This document shows positions 1-8,364 of a DNA stretch of 47,176 nt, in pieces (the stretch's first letter is position 1; each line of letters starts with the position of its first letter). The translations under genes and the position numbers were made by a program. A model generated the notes under the pieces. That model was given only the letters and a program-made list of their open reading frames with translations, was not told where the DNA came from and ran no database searches. Source of the stretch: an uncultured Lachnospiraceae bacterium (GTDB taxonomy: Bacteria > Bacillota > Clostridia > Lachnospirales > Lachnospiraceae); assembly GCA_947174185.1 (NCBI GenBank), contig CAMWHY010000003.1:1-47176 (forward strand), read 5' to 3'.

Positions 1-89
1 ATAATCTTTCTATATCAGCAAGCAAGCGGGCAGTCAATTATCTACATAATTCTTATATTCACACGTAATATTCTATTCCTTTAGACCAA

Positions 90-968
90 TCACCTTGCAT
101 TTCGACACAAATCTTCCAGTTCCCCAACTGTAAAATAATAATATCTGTTGCAGAAATCACAGTGCGTCTCTATCGTCTCCCCATCTGCAATCATGGAATT
201 TAATTCTTCCCTGCCCAGACTGATCAACGCCTTTTCCACACGTTTTTTACTGCAATTGCAATAATACTGCGGCACGATCGTTTCTATGGTCTCCACAGAC
301 ATCCCGTCCGTAATCATGCGCAGGATATCCTCCGGAGAATTGCCTGCATCCAACACTGACGTAACACTGCTGATCTTCGTAAGATTCTGTTCCAGCCGGT
401 TGACCGTTTCTTCTGTGGCATCAGGCATCAGCTGAATCAAAAATCCTCCTGCCTGTCTGATACTGTAATCCCTATCCACCAGTACGCCCAGCCCTACCGA
501 AGACGGCGTCTGCTCTGAAACCGCAAAATAATAGGTCAGATCTTCCGCAATTTCTCCTGTCTGCAGCCTTGTCCTGCCGATATACGGTTCTTTTAATCCC
601 ATATCCCTGATCACCGTCAGATCGCCTGCACCGACTGCGCCGGACACATCCAGCTTACCGTTGGCCTTTAAAGGCAGATTCACCGCCGGGTTGATTACAT
701 ATCCCTTCACTCTGGAATTTGCATCTGCCGTTACCGTAATGCCGCCAATAGGACCGTCACCCGTGATTTTTATGGTAAGAAGATCATTTTCTCCCTTCTG
801 CATGGCGCCCATCATGGCGCCTGCAGTCAAAAGTCTTCCCAGCGCAGCCGTTGCAACCGGAGACGTTTTATGCTTATTCCATGCCTCCTGCACCAGTTCC
901 TTTGTATCTGCTACAAATATTCTGATCTGTGCATTTTCCGCTGCTGCCCGAAGAATCTTGTCACTCAT
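90..968 (-). CDS. hslO: Hsp33 redox-regulated chaperone
   Basis: Cytosolic holdase chaperone that is activated when oxidation releases its zinc and unfolds the C-terminal switch. The protein is about 292 aa, the usual Hsp33 length. The C-terminus has the four zinc cysteines as a CxC (YYCNCSKK) followed by a CxxC (HCDFCNRY), the redox switch of the family. The N-terminal domain keeps the typical GRLLTAGAMMG segment. The reading frame can start at a GTG at 977, but the AGGAGG just upstream is spaced correctly only for the ATG at 968, giving MSDKILRAA. It is the last gene of a minus-strand run and the stop lies 89 bp from the window edge. No clear terminator is visible in positions 1-89. Confidence 0.95.
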   Translation of the reverse strand: MSDKILRAAAENAQIRIFVADTKELVQEAWNKHKTSPVATAALGRLLTAGAMMGAMQKGENDLLTIKITGDGPIGGITVTADANSRVKGYVINPAVNLPLKANGKLDVSGAVGAGDLTVIRDMGLKEPYIGRTRLQTGEIAEDLTYYFAVSEQTPSSVGLGVLVDRDYSIRQAGGFLIQLMPDATEETVNRLEQNLTKISSVTSVLDAGNSPEDILRMITDGMSVETIETIVPQYYCNCSKKRVEKALISLGREELNSMIADGETIETHCDFCNRYYYFTVGELEDLCRNAR

Positions 969-1011
969 TCTGCCCACTCCTCCATATTTTCTCCATCAAT
1001 AGTATTCGATC

Positions 1012-1785
1012 CTAACCTTTTTTACCGCATTCCGCCGCTACTACTGTAATCCGCTCGCTGTCCTTTGTTACCGCTCCGTTCGTATCCGTATCATACGCTG
1101 CCATAAATACAAGACCTGCTTCCCGCAGGCAGTCTTTCATCTCTTCCAGCTCATACCCCCGCTGCAAATGTTCTTCTTCAGCCTTTGCATAGAGACCGCT
1201 TTTCTGATCCTTAATAAAAAAAGTCAATGCATATTCATTGATCCCGGATTCTTCGTCATACGTATTTTCCCAGATAAAACTGCCTTCCTCCCGGTTCTCC
1301 GCAATCGTCCTGTCTCCGATCACATCCCGATACTTATGTACCGTATTAAAATCAAAAACAAATAACCCTTTCGGGTCCAGATAATTATTAACCAAACGGA
1401 AGGTCTCTATCAGGTCTTCCTTCTCCAGAAGATAATTCAAACTGTCACAGATACATATGACAGCCCGCACGGTACCATATAATTCAAACTCCCGCATATC
1501 CTGACACAGATACAGGATATCAAGACCGGAAGATTCCCGTTTCCTCATCGCCACATCCAGCATATCACAGGAAGCATCCACGCCGATCATATCGTATCCC
1601 GCCTGCCCCAGCAATTCCGTCATGGTTCCTGTACCGCAGCCCAGATCCAAAACAAGACCGTCATGGATACCATACTCTTTCAAAAGTTCCACGATCCGTT
1701 CTTTCCATGCCTGATATGGAACTTCCTCCATAAACAGATCATACAAGGCAGCAAATTCTGTATACGCTCCCAACTGATCATTCAT
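1012..1785 (-). CDS. Class I SAM-dependent methyltransferase
   Basis: Predicted cytosolic small-molecule methyltransferase of 257 aa. Motif I is seen as VLDLGCGTGTMTELL, followed by the acidic end of strand beta-2 (MIGVDASCDML), so SAM binding is well supported. Its overall layout (LYDLFM near the N-terminus, CDSLNYLL and FDFNTVHKY downstream) resembles the YjiC/BcmB-like methyltransferases common in Clostridia. The acceptor cannot be read from sequence. A GGAGG lies 13 nt upstream of the ATG, rather far, so the start is reasonable but not certain. It sits 43 bp downstream of hslO's start side and 50 bp after the DUF368 gene, as part of the same co-directional run. Confidence 0.85.
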   Translation of the reverse strand: MNDQLGAYTEFAALYDLFMEEVPYQAWKERIVELLKEYGIHDGLVLDLGCGTGTMTELLGQAGYDMIGVDASCDMLDVAMRKRESSGLDILYLCQDMREFELYGTVRAVICICDSLNYLLEKEDLIETFRLVNNYLDPKGLFVFDFNTVHKYRDVIGDRTIAENREEGSFIWENTYDEESGINEYALTFFIKDQKSGLYAKAEEEHLQRGYELEEMKDCLREAGLVFMAAYDTDTNGAVTKDSERITVVAAECGKKG

Positions 1786-1835
1786 TTCTTTCTGTATTCC
1801 TCCATTCGGACCCCTTTTATTTCTCAGGGAAGCGC

Positions 1836-2711
1836 TTATTTATCCGGCGCTTCCTTAGAATCTCCGCCAAGCGCCATCGCGATAACTATGCCGACCACCA
1901 AGGCAATCAATCCGGTAGCGCCGCTGACCACATTAAATCCGGAGAAGTCATTCAACAGTACAATGGCAACCGGAGATGCCAGAATCAAACCGATAATACA
2001 CCAGAATACCACATAGGGAAATTTGCTTAACAAAACCTCAATAAGCTTTGCGATCCCCAGAATACCCACTACGACACCGAGCCCAAAGGGAACCAGCACG
2101 CCGCAGCCGCTCAGGATGCCCTGAATATCAAATGCCACCAGCGCCTTTACAAAAGCATTGATCGTCTCGATCACCGGATTATAATATCCCATCAGCATCA
2201 GCATCATAGATCCGCTGACGCCGGGAATCACCATGGTTGCCGCAGCGACGATCCCTACACCGAATATTTTGATACAGTTCACCAGTCCAAAGGACAGATC
2301 TGCCGCCCCGCCTTCGGTTCCATCCAGTACAGCCAGCACAACTACCAGTGCAAAGAAGAACAGACACCCGATGATATGCTGCGGTCGTATGGAAACTCCC
2401 TTTAACCGCCCCCAGACAGCAGGAATACCGCCTAAGATCAAACCTATAAACAATAAATTGGTCTGAATGGGGATCTTGCCTAACATCCATTCGATCAGCA
2501 TGGATAGCCCGACGATGCCAATCAGCATCCCGATGCCGATCGGCAATAAGAATACGATGCTTTTCTTAAATTCCTTGAAAATATGGGTTACCGAGCTGAT
2601 CAGCTTATCATAGATACCCATGGCTACCGCCATAGTTCCCCCGCTGACACCGGGAATGATATTGGCAATCCCGATCACTGCCCCTTTTAAAATGTCTCTG
2701 ATCCAGTTCAT
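1836..2711 (-). CDS. DUF368 polyprenyl-phosphate transporter (PopT-like)
   Basis: Polytopic membrane protein of 291 aa. DUF368 (PopT) proteins have been implicated in returning undecaprenyl phosphate across the cytoplasmic membrane for reuse in envelope polymer synthesis; that role is family knowledge, not visible here. The sequence shows the duplicated family signature: IIPGVSGGTMA near residue 19 and VIPGVSGSMML near residue 160, as expected for an internal inverted repeat with two re-entrant loops. About eight or more hydrophobic segments are present. A GGGAGG is spaced 6 nt before the ATG. Recycling of the lipid carrier would serve teichoic acid, capsule and peptidoglycan synthesis, which fits the polysaccharide genes elsewhere in the window. 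Confidence 0.88.
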   Translation of the reverse strand: MNWIRDILKGAVIGIANIIPGVSGGTMAVAMGIYDKLISSVTHIFKEFKKSIVFLLPIGIGMLIGIVGLSMLIEWMLGKIPIQTNLLFIGLILGGIPAVWGRLKGVSIRPQHIIGCLFFFALVVVLAVLDGTEGGAADLSFGLVNCIKIFGVGIVAAATMVIPGVSGSMMLMLMGYYNPVIETINAFVKALVAFDIQGILSGCGVLVPFGLGVVVGILGIAKLIEVLLSKFPYVVFWCIIGLILASPVAIVLLNDFSGFNVVSGATGLIALVVGIVIAMALGGDSKEAPDK

Positions 2712-2739
2712 AATTTTCCTCCCAAAATGATTTTTCGCT

Positions 2740-3789
2740 TTATAAATAGGACTTCAACGCATCTATCAGTGCTTTTGCCTCGTCATCTGTCCCCACCGTG
2801 ATCCGCAGGTAATTGTCGATCCTCGGCTGGGCAAAGTAACGGACATATATCTTCTTCGTCTTAAGATATTCAAACAGCTCCTTTGCCGGGTATTTCTCAT
2901 GGGTTGCAAAGATAAAATTGCTCTGGGAATCAGGAAAGGAAAATCCCAGCCCGGAAAGCTCCTTCTTCATCCACTCCCTTGTACTTATGATCATCCCCAC
3001 AATCCTTCTGAAATAATCATCATCCCTGACAGCTTCTACGCCAAGGATCAGCGAAGGACGGTTCATGGTATAAGAATTGACGGAAAATTTCACATCATTC
3101 AGGTATCGGATCAGCTCCGGCTGTCCCATCGCATATCCGATCCGCATTCCCGCCATGGCACGGGACTTGGAAAATGTCTGGATCACCAGAAGATTATCAT
3201 ACTTTTCTATCAGTTCCAGAGCGCTTTTTCCGCCAAAGTCAATATACGCCTCATCGATCATAACCACCCTGTCTTTATTATATGCCACAATCTCCTCAAT
3301 CATGGAAAGATCTTCCAAAACGCCTGTGGGCGCATTGGGATTGGGGAAAATAATACCACCATTGTCCTTCAGATAATCCTCTTTTCGTATGCGGAAATCA
3401 GCATCCAGGGGCTGCCGCTCATAAGGAATCCTGTAAAGTTCCGCCCATACATCATAAAAAGAATATGTAATATCCGGAAACAGGATTGGCTTTTTGGAAT
3501 TAAAAAAGGTCAAAAAAGCCTGTGCGATCACGTCATCCGACCCCACTCCCACAAACACCTGGGATGCATCCAAATGATAATATTCTGCCAGCGCACACAC
3601 CAGACTGTCCGCCGACGGAGACGGATATAACCGGAAATCCTCATAATCCATCTGTTCCAGCAGTCCTCTGACCCCCGGTGCAGGAGGATAAGGACATTCA
3701 TTCGTATTTAATTTAATAATATCTTTTTCTTTCGGTTGTTCCCCCGGCGTATAGGGAACCACTTTACGCACATTTTTTTCCCACTCCAT
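2740..3789 (-). CDS. hisC: Histidinol-phosphate aminotransferase
   Basis: PLP-dependent class I/II aminotransferase of 349 aa. It would convert imidazole-acetol phosphate plus glutamate to histidinol phosphate. Seen in sequence: the N-terminal LNTNECPYPP substrate-loop motif, PNPNAPTG, the DEAYIDF cofactor Asp/Tyr segment, and the Schiff-base lysine in TFSKSRAMAGMRIGY (K208 from the preferred start). ATG codons occur at 3795 and 3789; GGGAGG directly abuts the first and is correctly spaced for the second, so 3789 is preferred. No other histidine gene is nearby, so a broader role with aromatic amino acids, as some HisC paralogues have, cannot be excluded. Confidence 0.93.
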   Translation of the reverse strand: MEWEKNVRKVVPYTPGEQPKEKDIIKLNTNECPYPPAPGVRGLLEQMDYEDFRLYPSPSADSLVCALAEYYHLDASQVFVGVGSDDVIAQAFLTFFNSKKPILFPDITYSFYDVWAELYRIPYERQPLDADFRIRKEDYLKDNGGIIFPNPNAPTGVLEDLSMIEEIVAYNKDRVVMIDEAYIDFGGKSALELIEKYDNLLVIQTFSKSRAMAGMRIGYAMGQPELIRYLNDVKFSVNSYTMNRPSLILGVEAVRDDDYFRRIVGMIISTREWMKKELSGLGFSFPDSQSNFIFATHEKYPAKELFEYLKTKKIYVRYFAQPRIDNYLRITVGTDDEAKALIDALKSYL

Positions 3790-3810
3790 TTTCATCCTCC
3801 CTGTTCTGAT

Positions 3811-4470
3811 TTAATATTGGTCTTTCTGTTCCTTTGCCTTTCTGGCTCTGATTGCAGACAGTTCCTTTTCATACTCTGTCTCATATTCGAAAAGGTGGGT
3901 TTCATATGCATTGATGATCAGGGTATCCCCAAAACAATTGTACCGCTGGTACTTCCGTCCGTAATTTGCGTGTACATGTCCATGCAGAAAATATTTGGGC
4001 CGATACCGCTCCAGAAGATCAACAAACGCCTCAAAGCCCTGATGGGGCCGATCGTCTCCGTCTCCAACTCCATATGCCGGCGCATGCGTTACCAGAATAT
4101 CAAATCCTCTGTGCCTTTTCAGCTGAAACCACAGCTTTCTGACCCTGCTCCTCATCTCTTTTTGCTCATACTGATGAATTCCCAGCTTATAACGGAGAGA
4201 ACCCCCAAGTCCAAGAATCCTTATGCCCTCATGCACATAGATCTTATCTTCAATGCAGATACATCCGTCCGGAGGATGATCCCGATACCGGTCATCATGA
4301 TTGCCATGCACATACAATATCGGTGCATGCGCAAATGTGGCCAAAAACTGCAGATAATCCGGGTTCAGATCACCACAGGAAATGATGAGATCGATCCCCT
4401 CCAGCTTCCCTGGTTCATAATAATCCCAAAGATTTTTTGACTCTTTGTCTGCTATCGCTAGTATTTTCAC
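3811..4470 (-). CDS. Calcineurin-like metallophosphoesterase
   Basis: Predicted dimetal phosphoesterase of about 219 aa. Metal-binding motifs are visible in order: SCGDLNPD (GD), VHGNHDDR (GNHD), VTHAPAYG (H) and LHGHVHANYG (GHxH). The first canonical motif, DxH, reads ADKES here, so its histidine is replaced by glutamate. The substrate is unknown. The frame opens at an ATG at 4482, but that ATG is contiguous with a G-run that serves well as ribosome binding site for the GTG at 4470 (VKILAIAD), which I prefer. The stop is 21 bp before the hisC start, so the two are probably co-transcribed. Confidence 0.85.
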   Translation of the reverse strand: MKILAIADKESKNLWDYYEPGKLEGIDLIISCGDLNPDYLQFLATFAHAPILYVHGNHDDRYRDHPPDGCICIEDKIYVHEGIRILGLGGSLRYKLGIHQYEQKEMRSRVRKLWFQLKRHRGFDILVTHAPAYGVGDGDDRPHQGFEAFVDLLERYRPKYFLHGHVHANYGRKYQRYNCFGDTLIINAYETHLFEYETEYEKELSAIRARKAKEQKDQY

Positions 4471-4520
4471 GTAACCCCCCATGATTCCGCTTTATGAAAT
4501 CTCAAATCTGTAATACCCTA

Positions 4521-6464
4521 TTATACCGTATGATCGCCTGCCGCATTCACCGAAGTCTTGGATTTCACTCTCTGTAACTTCACCAGCTCCACTGCCTCGT
4601 CCTTCAGCTCGCTGATATCCGGAAGATATCCATCAATATTATCCACTAACCAGTCAAAATCAACACTATCCTTAGGGGAAAGCTCCATTCCATCTTCACA
4701 TTTTAGTACGCCCCCCTGCGCATAGATCGGTCCGGTAAAGGGATTGAGTTCCATGGACCTGAGACCGGCTCTGAGATTACGCAGCAGACGTACCGATCCC
4801 GCACTCAGATTTCTGGAATAGATCACATCTACCGCTCCGGATGACATTCCCCAGAAATAATTCAGTGCCTGTGTACCGATCACAGAGTCATCATCCTTAT
4901 AGCTTCCCCTCATGACAGAGCGGATCAGTTCCTCATAAAGTTTACCCCAATGGCGTACCGGCATCGCCAGATTCTTATGGTTGCCATCCTCCTGAATCTG
5001 GAACAACCCAAACTCCTTTTTTTCGCTTAAAAGCATATTTAAATCCCTGCCGGAAATCAGCTGGATCTGTTTTTTCTGAAACTCTTCTTTGATATCCCGA
5101 TCCTTTAAGCAGCACCATTCCAGACATACTCTGGCTCTCGGATTAGTCATCTGCACGCCCAGCGCAAACGCATCGATCTCCGCCATCGTACCGGCAATGG
5201 GATAATCCGCAAGATAACCGATATTGCCGTTCTCCACCAATGAACCTGCAATCGCGCCGCTGATAAACTTTGCCTCATACATTCTCAGATAATAGGTTCT
5301 GATATGCTTATGGTTAATATTCATGGAGCAGTTTAAAATGATCGCTTCCGGATGGCTGATTGCCACCTTCAGCGCCGAGGCTGCCAGCTTAGGAGAGGTG
5401 GCAAAAATCACCTTATTTCCAGCCTCAATGGCCGCCTCCATAACATCCTCCGCACTGTCTCCGTCAACACGTTCAATACAGCATGTCGTAATTTTATCCT
5501 TAAAGATATCCTGTATATATTTTCTTCCCAGTTCATGGGAATACGTCCATGCGGAATTCTGCACTCCTTTGTCATGAACAAATGCGATCTTCAGCACAGG
5601 AGCATCCACCGGAAAGAGCTTTGCCAGGGATATCTTTTGGGTTTCCCCGATGGGATTCAATACCAATGTCGCTTCCTCACCATTATTATACATCAGTATT
5701 TCATTCCAGATGGATACAAGATCCTTACGGATCTCTGACTGCGTTCTTTTCTTTAACTGTTCATAGCCGTAGATCTCCAGATACATGCACATGGCGTCAC
5801 CAGCAGTGATCGTCAGCTTATTCTGGGCGCGAAGCTCAAATTCCTTTTCAAACAGCGTATAAACCAGCCGGAAATCCTGCCGCTCCTCCTCTGACCATCT
5901 GCGGGAACTATCACCGGCCACATATTCCAAAAGCTTTTGAAAACCGCCTTCTTTTGTCACCCAAAGGTAATTGATCTCCGTCAATTCATAAAAATCCAGA
6001 AATTCAAAATAAATCCTACTCTCAGGGCTGTCCGACTTTTTCGGGATAACGCGGGTTACTGTTCCTGCAATACTGACCGAATCCATAAATTTAGAGACGC
6101 TGACCCGCTTATTCCCCTCCATAATATAGAATTTATTATTAAATTCATATGCCTTAACCGGATCCCTCAGACCCTCCTCTTCCAGCATATCATATAACTG
6201 TCCCCACTTTGCGGCAAACTCCGAACCGGACTCCAGAATCGGCATAAAATTGCCGGCAAACGCCGTCGTACGCCCCGCGCTGTACGTGCCTACAATAGAC
6301 TTGATGGGAATTTCCACAAGTCCAAGCGACATCTGCGTATCTACCTCCACATGGGACAGGATATCATCCAATACCGGAAGGTATGGATATTTTCCCTTTG
6401 CAATACAGGAACGATATTCTTTTTCCCCTAATTTTAAAGCCTTATTATATTCAATGATTGACAT
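4521..6464 (-). CDS. ParB-like / BMP (PnrA-type) domain fusion, cytosolic
   Basis: 647-aa protein with two recognisable parts. Residues about 1-200 contain MEGNKRVSV, the core of the ParB/sulfiredoxin-like fold, in a context (YEFNNKFYIMEGNKR) typical of ParB-like nucleases and their inactive relatives. From about residue 290 (LKIAFVHDKGVQNSAWTYSHELG) to the end it resembles BMP/PnrA substrate-binding proteins, which bind nucleosides; AEIDAFALGVQMTNPRARV matches the second lobe of that family. There is no signal peptide or lipobox, and no ABC transporter gene adjoins it, so it should be cytosolic. A ligand-sensing regulatory role is an inference. The ribosome binding site is AAGGGA, 12 nt from the ATG. 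Confidence 0.72.
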   Translation of the reverse strand: MSIIEYNKALKLGEKEYRSCIAKGKYPYLPVLDDILSHVEVDTQMSLGLVEIPIKSIVGTYSAGRTTAFAGNFMPILESGSEFAAKWGQLYDMLEEEGLRDPVKAYEFNNKFYIMEGNKRVSVSKFMDSVSIAGTVTRVIPKKSDSPESRIYFEFLDFYELTEINYLWVTKEGGFQKLLEYVAGDSSRRWSEEERQDFRLVYTLFEKEFELRAQNKLTITAGDAMCMYLEIYGYEQLKKRTQSEIRKDLVSIWNEILMYNNGEEATLVLNPIGETQKISLAKLFPVDAPVLKIAFVHDKGVQNSAWTYSHELGRKYIQDIFKDKITTCCIERVDGDSAEDVMEAAIEAGNKVIFATSPKLAASALKVAISHPEAIILNCSMNINHKHIRTYYLRMYEAKFISGAIAGSLVENGNIGYLADYPIAGTMAEIDAFALGVQMTNPRARVCLEWCCLKDRDIKEEFQKKQIQLISGRDLNMLLSEKKEFGLFQIQEDGNHKNLAMPVRHWGKLYEELIRSVMRGSYKDDDSVIGTQALNYFWGMSSGAVDVIYSRNLSAGSVRLLRNLRAGLRSMELNPFTGPIYAQGGVLKCEDGMELSPKDSVDFDWLVDNIDGYLPDISELKDEAVELVKLQRVKSKTSVNAAGDHTV

Positions 6465-6497
6465 ACGAAATCACAGTCCCTTCTGAACACAAAATAT

Positions 6498-8030
6498 TTA
6501 TTGATGCAGCCTTCTAGATAGATACGCCATTACCGCCAATCCTGCCAGCGTAAATATCACCCCATTAACCGGTGCAACGACCAACTCATAGATTTTCCCC
6601 GGCAATGCAGATGACAGATATACAAACGCATTGGCTGCCATATGAAATACTACCGACAGCCAGAAATTACCCGACCAGTACAATACCAGCGCCAGTCCGA
6701 GCCCCATCAACGCAGCATAGATACCCTGCAAAAGATTCCCGTGAAAAAAGCCGAAAAAGACCGCTGTCAGACATACTGCCATTGGAGCTCCCATGAATCG
6801 TGAGATCCTGCCATAGATCAGCCAGCGGAACAACAGTTCCTCTGCGATGGGGGTAACAATAACATACAGCAGCACCGCCAGTGCAAGAGGGATCTGAGCC
6901 TGAACGGTGGCTTCGGCAAACCGTTCGGGATCGCCGTCTATTGCCATATAGATATTAGATATGGCAAGATTTAGTCCCATCGCCAGCAATGCCCCTGCCA
7001 GAATCGTCCATCCATAATATACTGCCCTCACACGTCTTAACGGCATCACATCCTTGCGGCGGAAGAAAAAATATAATACGGCTGCCGTACAAACCAGCGC
7101 TGCCACCCTGATGCATGCCGCCAGTGTAGAGGAGTGTCCGGTCATGGCAAGTGACAACTCTTCTATGCCCATGCCGGTCATAAAATCTACCAGCTTCCTT
7201 CCAAACCATGTCAACAGTTCGGCCACCAGTTCATATATCACAAATGGAACAATCATATAGATCGCCCGCAGAAACGATGAATCCCTACTGACAATCTGTT
7301 CTTCCCCCAGCAGATAACGCTCCAGTTCTTTTACCGTAGCTGCAACATACTCCGCACAACTGTGTTCCAGTTCGCCTTCCGGCGCATATCCATACGCCAC
7401 AGCCACGCCATGCAGTCCATATTCCCTTGCGCCGTTCATATCAAAAATGCGGTCCCCAACCATTGCCGTACTGCTGCGGAGAGATGCGCTTTCTTTTCCA
7501 TTCAGCCAGACGTTAGCCTGTCCTGCCTGATCTATCTTTAGATCCGGGTCCTTCAGCGCATACAACTGCAGAAGAGCTTCTTCCACAACCTCTTCTTTCC
7601 TGCTCCTTCTACCATCCAGTTCGCTTCCCACAACCACATCAAAATAGGAATCCAGATGAAAATGTTTTAAGATCCTATGCACAAATACTTCAGGCTTACT
7701 GGACGCTACTGCCAGATAACAGCCTGCATCTTTCAATTGCTTAAGCGTCTGGGGAATGCCGTCATATACCTCATTTTCAAACAACCCAATCGCGGAAAAC
7801 CGTTCCCTGTAATGAGCAATCGCCTTTTTCGCATCCGCCTTGGACATATGATAAAATTCCATAAAACTATCTTCCAGCGGCGGTCCGATAAAGGGCTCCA
7901 GCTTGTCTATATCAGGCTCCTCTATATCCATTTGATGCAGCGCATACTGGACAGATCTGCAGATCCCCTCTTTCGGATCTGTCAGCGTCCCATCCAGGTC
8001 AAACAGCACATAACGAAATCGACTATTCAC
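6498..8030 (-). CDS. HAD hydrolase fused to CPBP membrane protease
   Basis: About 510 aa with two domains. Residues about 1-235 are a HAD phosphatase of the phosphoglycolate phosphatase/pyrophosphatase type: FDLDGTLTDPKEG (nucleophile Asp), ASSKPEVF (motif II) and MVGDRIFDMNGA (motif IV). After a linker, the rest is a polytopic CPBP intramembrane protease (Abi, Rce1-like): EELLFR (EExxxR), FFGFFHGN (FxxxH) and VVFHMAANAF (HxxxN). The frame begins at a GTG at 8048, but GGAAAGG is spaced for the GTG at 8030, and the predicted promoter would leave too short a leader for 8048. It is the first gene of the leftward run. The substrates of both domains are unknown. Confidence 0.85.
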   Translation of the reverse strand: MNSRFRYVLFDLDGTLTDPKEGICRSVQYALHQMDIEEPDIDKLEPFIGPPLEDSFMEFYHMSKADAKKAIAHYRERFSAIGLFENEVYDGIPQTLKQLKDAGCYLAVASSKPEVFVHRILKHFHLDSYFDVVVGSELDGRRSRKEEVVEEALLQLYALKDPDLKIDQAGQANVWLNGKESASLRSSTAMVGDRIFDMNGAREYGLHGVAVAYGYAPEGELEHSCAEYVAATVKELERYLLGEEQIVSRDSSFLRAIYMIVPFVIYELVAELLTWFGRKLVDFMTGMGIEELSLAMTGHSSTLAACIRVAALVCTAAVLYFFFRRKDVMPLRRVRAVYYGWTILAGALLAMGLNLAISNIYMAIDGDPERFAEATVQAQIPLALAVLLYVIVTPIAEELLFRWLIYGRISRFMGAPMAVCLTAVFFGFFHGNLLQGIYAALMGLGLALVLYWSGNFWLSVVFHMAANAFVYLSSALPGKIYELVVAPVNGVIFTLAGLAVMAYLSRRLHQ

Positions 8031-8064
8031 AGAAACCAGCCTTTCCACATATTATTCCACACAA

Positions 8065-8093
8065 TTATAACATCTTAACAATAATTGGTAAAC
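8065..8093 (-). promoter_or_regulatory. Sigma-A promoter for the seven-gene leftward run
   Basis: Read on the minus strand: TTTACC (8093-8088), 17-nt spacer, TATAAT (8070-8065). The -10 box is perfect and the -35 box matches four of six positions. The predicted start near 8058 leaves about 28 nt of leader to the GTG at 8030. Confidence 0.7.
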
Positions 8094-8116
8094 TCTTTTG
8101 TAGAAAATTACAAATT

Positions 8117-8128
8117 CAAGACGTCTTG
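8117..8128. promoter_or_regulatory. 12-bp palindrome between divergent promoters
   Basis: CAAGACGTCTTG is a perfect palindrome. It lies between the -35 box of the HAD/CPBP promoter and the -35 box of the thiT promoter, 9 bp from the latter. A dimeric regulator binding here could affect both directions. This is inference only; a single 12-bp palindrome can occur by chance. Confidence 0.35.
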
Positions 8129-8137
8129 CATTCCCTA

Positions 8138-8166
8138 TTGACATTTCCAAATGATTTCCATATAAT
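8138..8166 (+). promoter_or_regulatory. Consensus sigma-A promoter for thiT
   Basis: TTGACA (8138-8143), 17-nt spacer, TATAAT (8161-8166): a perfect match to the housekeeping consensus. Transcription would start near 8173, about 30 nt before the TPP aptamer, so control is probably exercised by the riboswitch rather than at initiation. Confidence 0.88.
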
Positions 8167-8203
8167 GAGAGTCATTGCGGAACGCATGAAATATTATAAC
8201 TTA

Positions 8204-8284
8204 CGCTAGGGGTGCTCATCAGGCTGAGAAGCATTTATGCTAACCCTCATTACTTGAACCGGATAATACCGGCGGAAGGAAGCG
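8204..8284 (+). promoter_or_regulatory. TPP riboswitch aptamer (THI element)
   Basis: Contains the conserved thi-box blocks in order: AGGGGTGC, GGCTGAGA, ACCCT, ACTTGAACCGGATAATACCGGC and the GGAAGGA tail. P1 can be closed by CGCT (8204-8207) with AGCG (8281-8284). It lies between the promoter and thiT, matching the known linkage of TPP aptamers with thiamine uptake genes. Binding of thiamine pyrophosphate is expected to shut the gene off. Confidence 0.95.
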
Positions 8285-8285
8285 A

Positions 8286-8329
8286 TCGCGATTTCCTGTT
8301 TTTTAGGCAGGAACATCACGAACGTTTTT
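8286..8329 (+). terminator. Riboswitch expression-platform terminator
   Basis: The arms at 8286-8298 (TCGCGATTTCCTG) and 8308-8321 pair over about 12 bp with one bulge and one G-U, around a 9-nt loop. ACG and five T residues (8325-8329) follow. It starts immediately after the aptamer P1 strand, so it is well placed to be the OFF-state terminator. Part of the left arm could pair with the aptamer's 3' end in the ON state. Confidence 0.72.
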
Positions 8330-8364
8330 CCCTCCCGGCGTAACAACCAAAGGAGGATTTTTTT

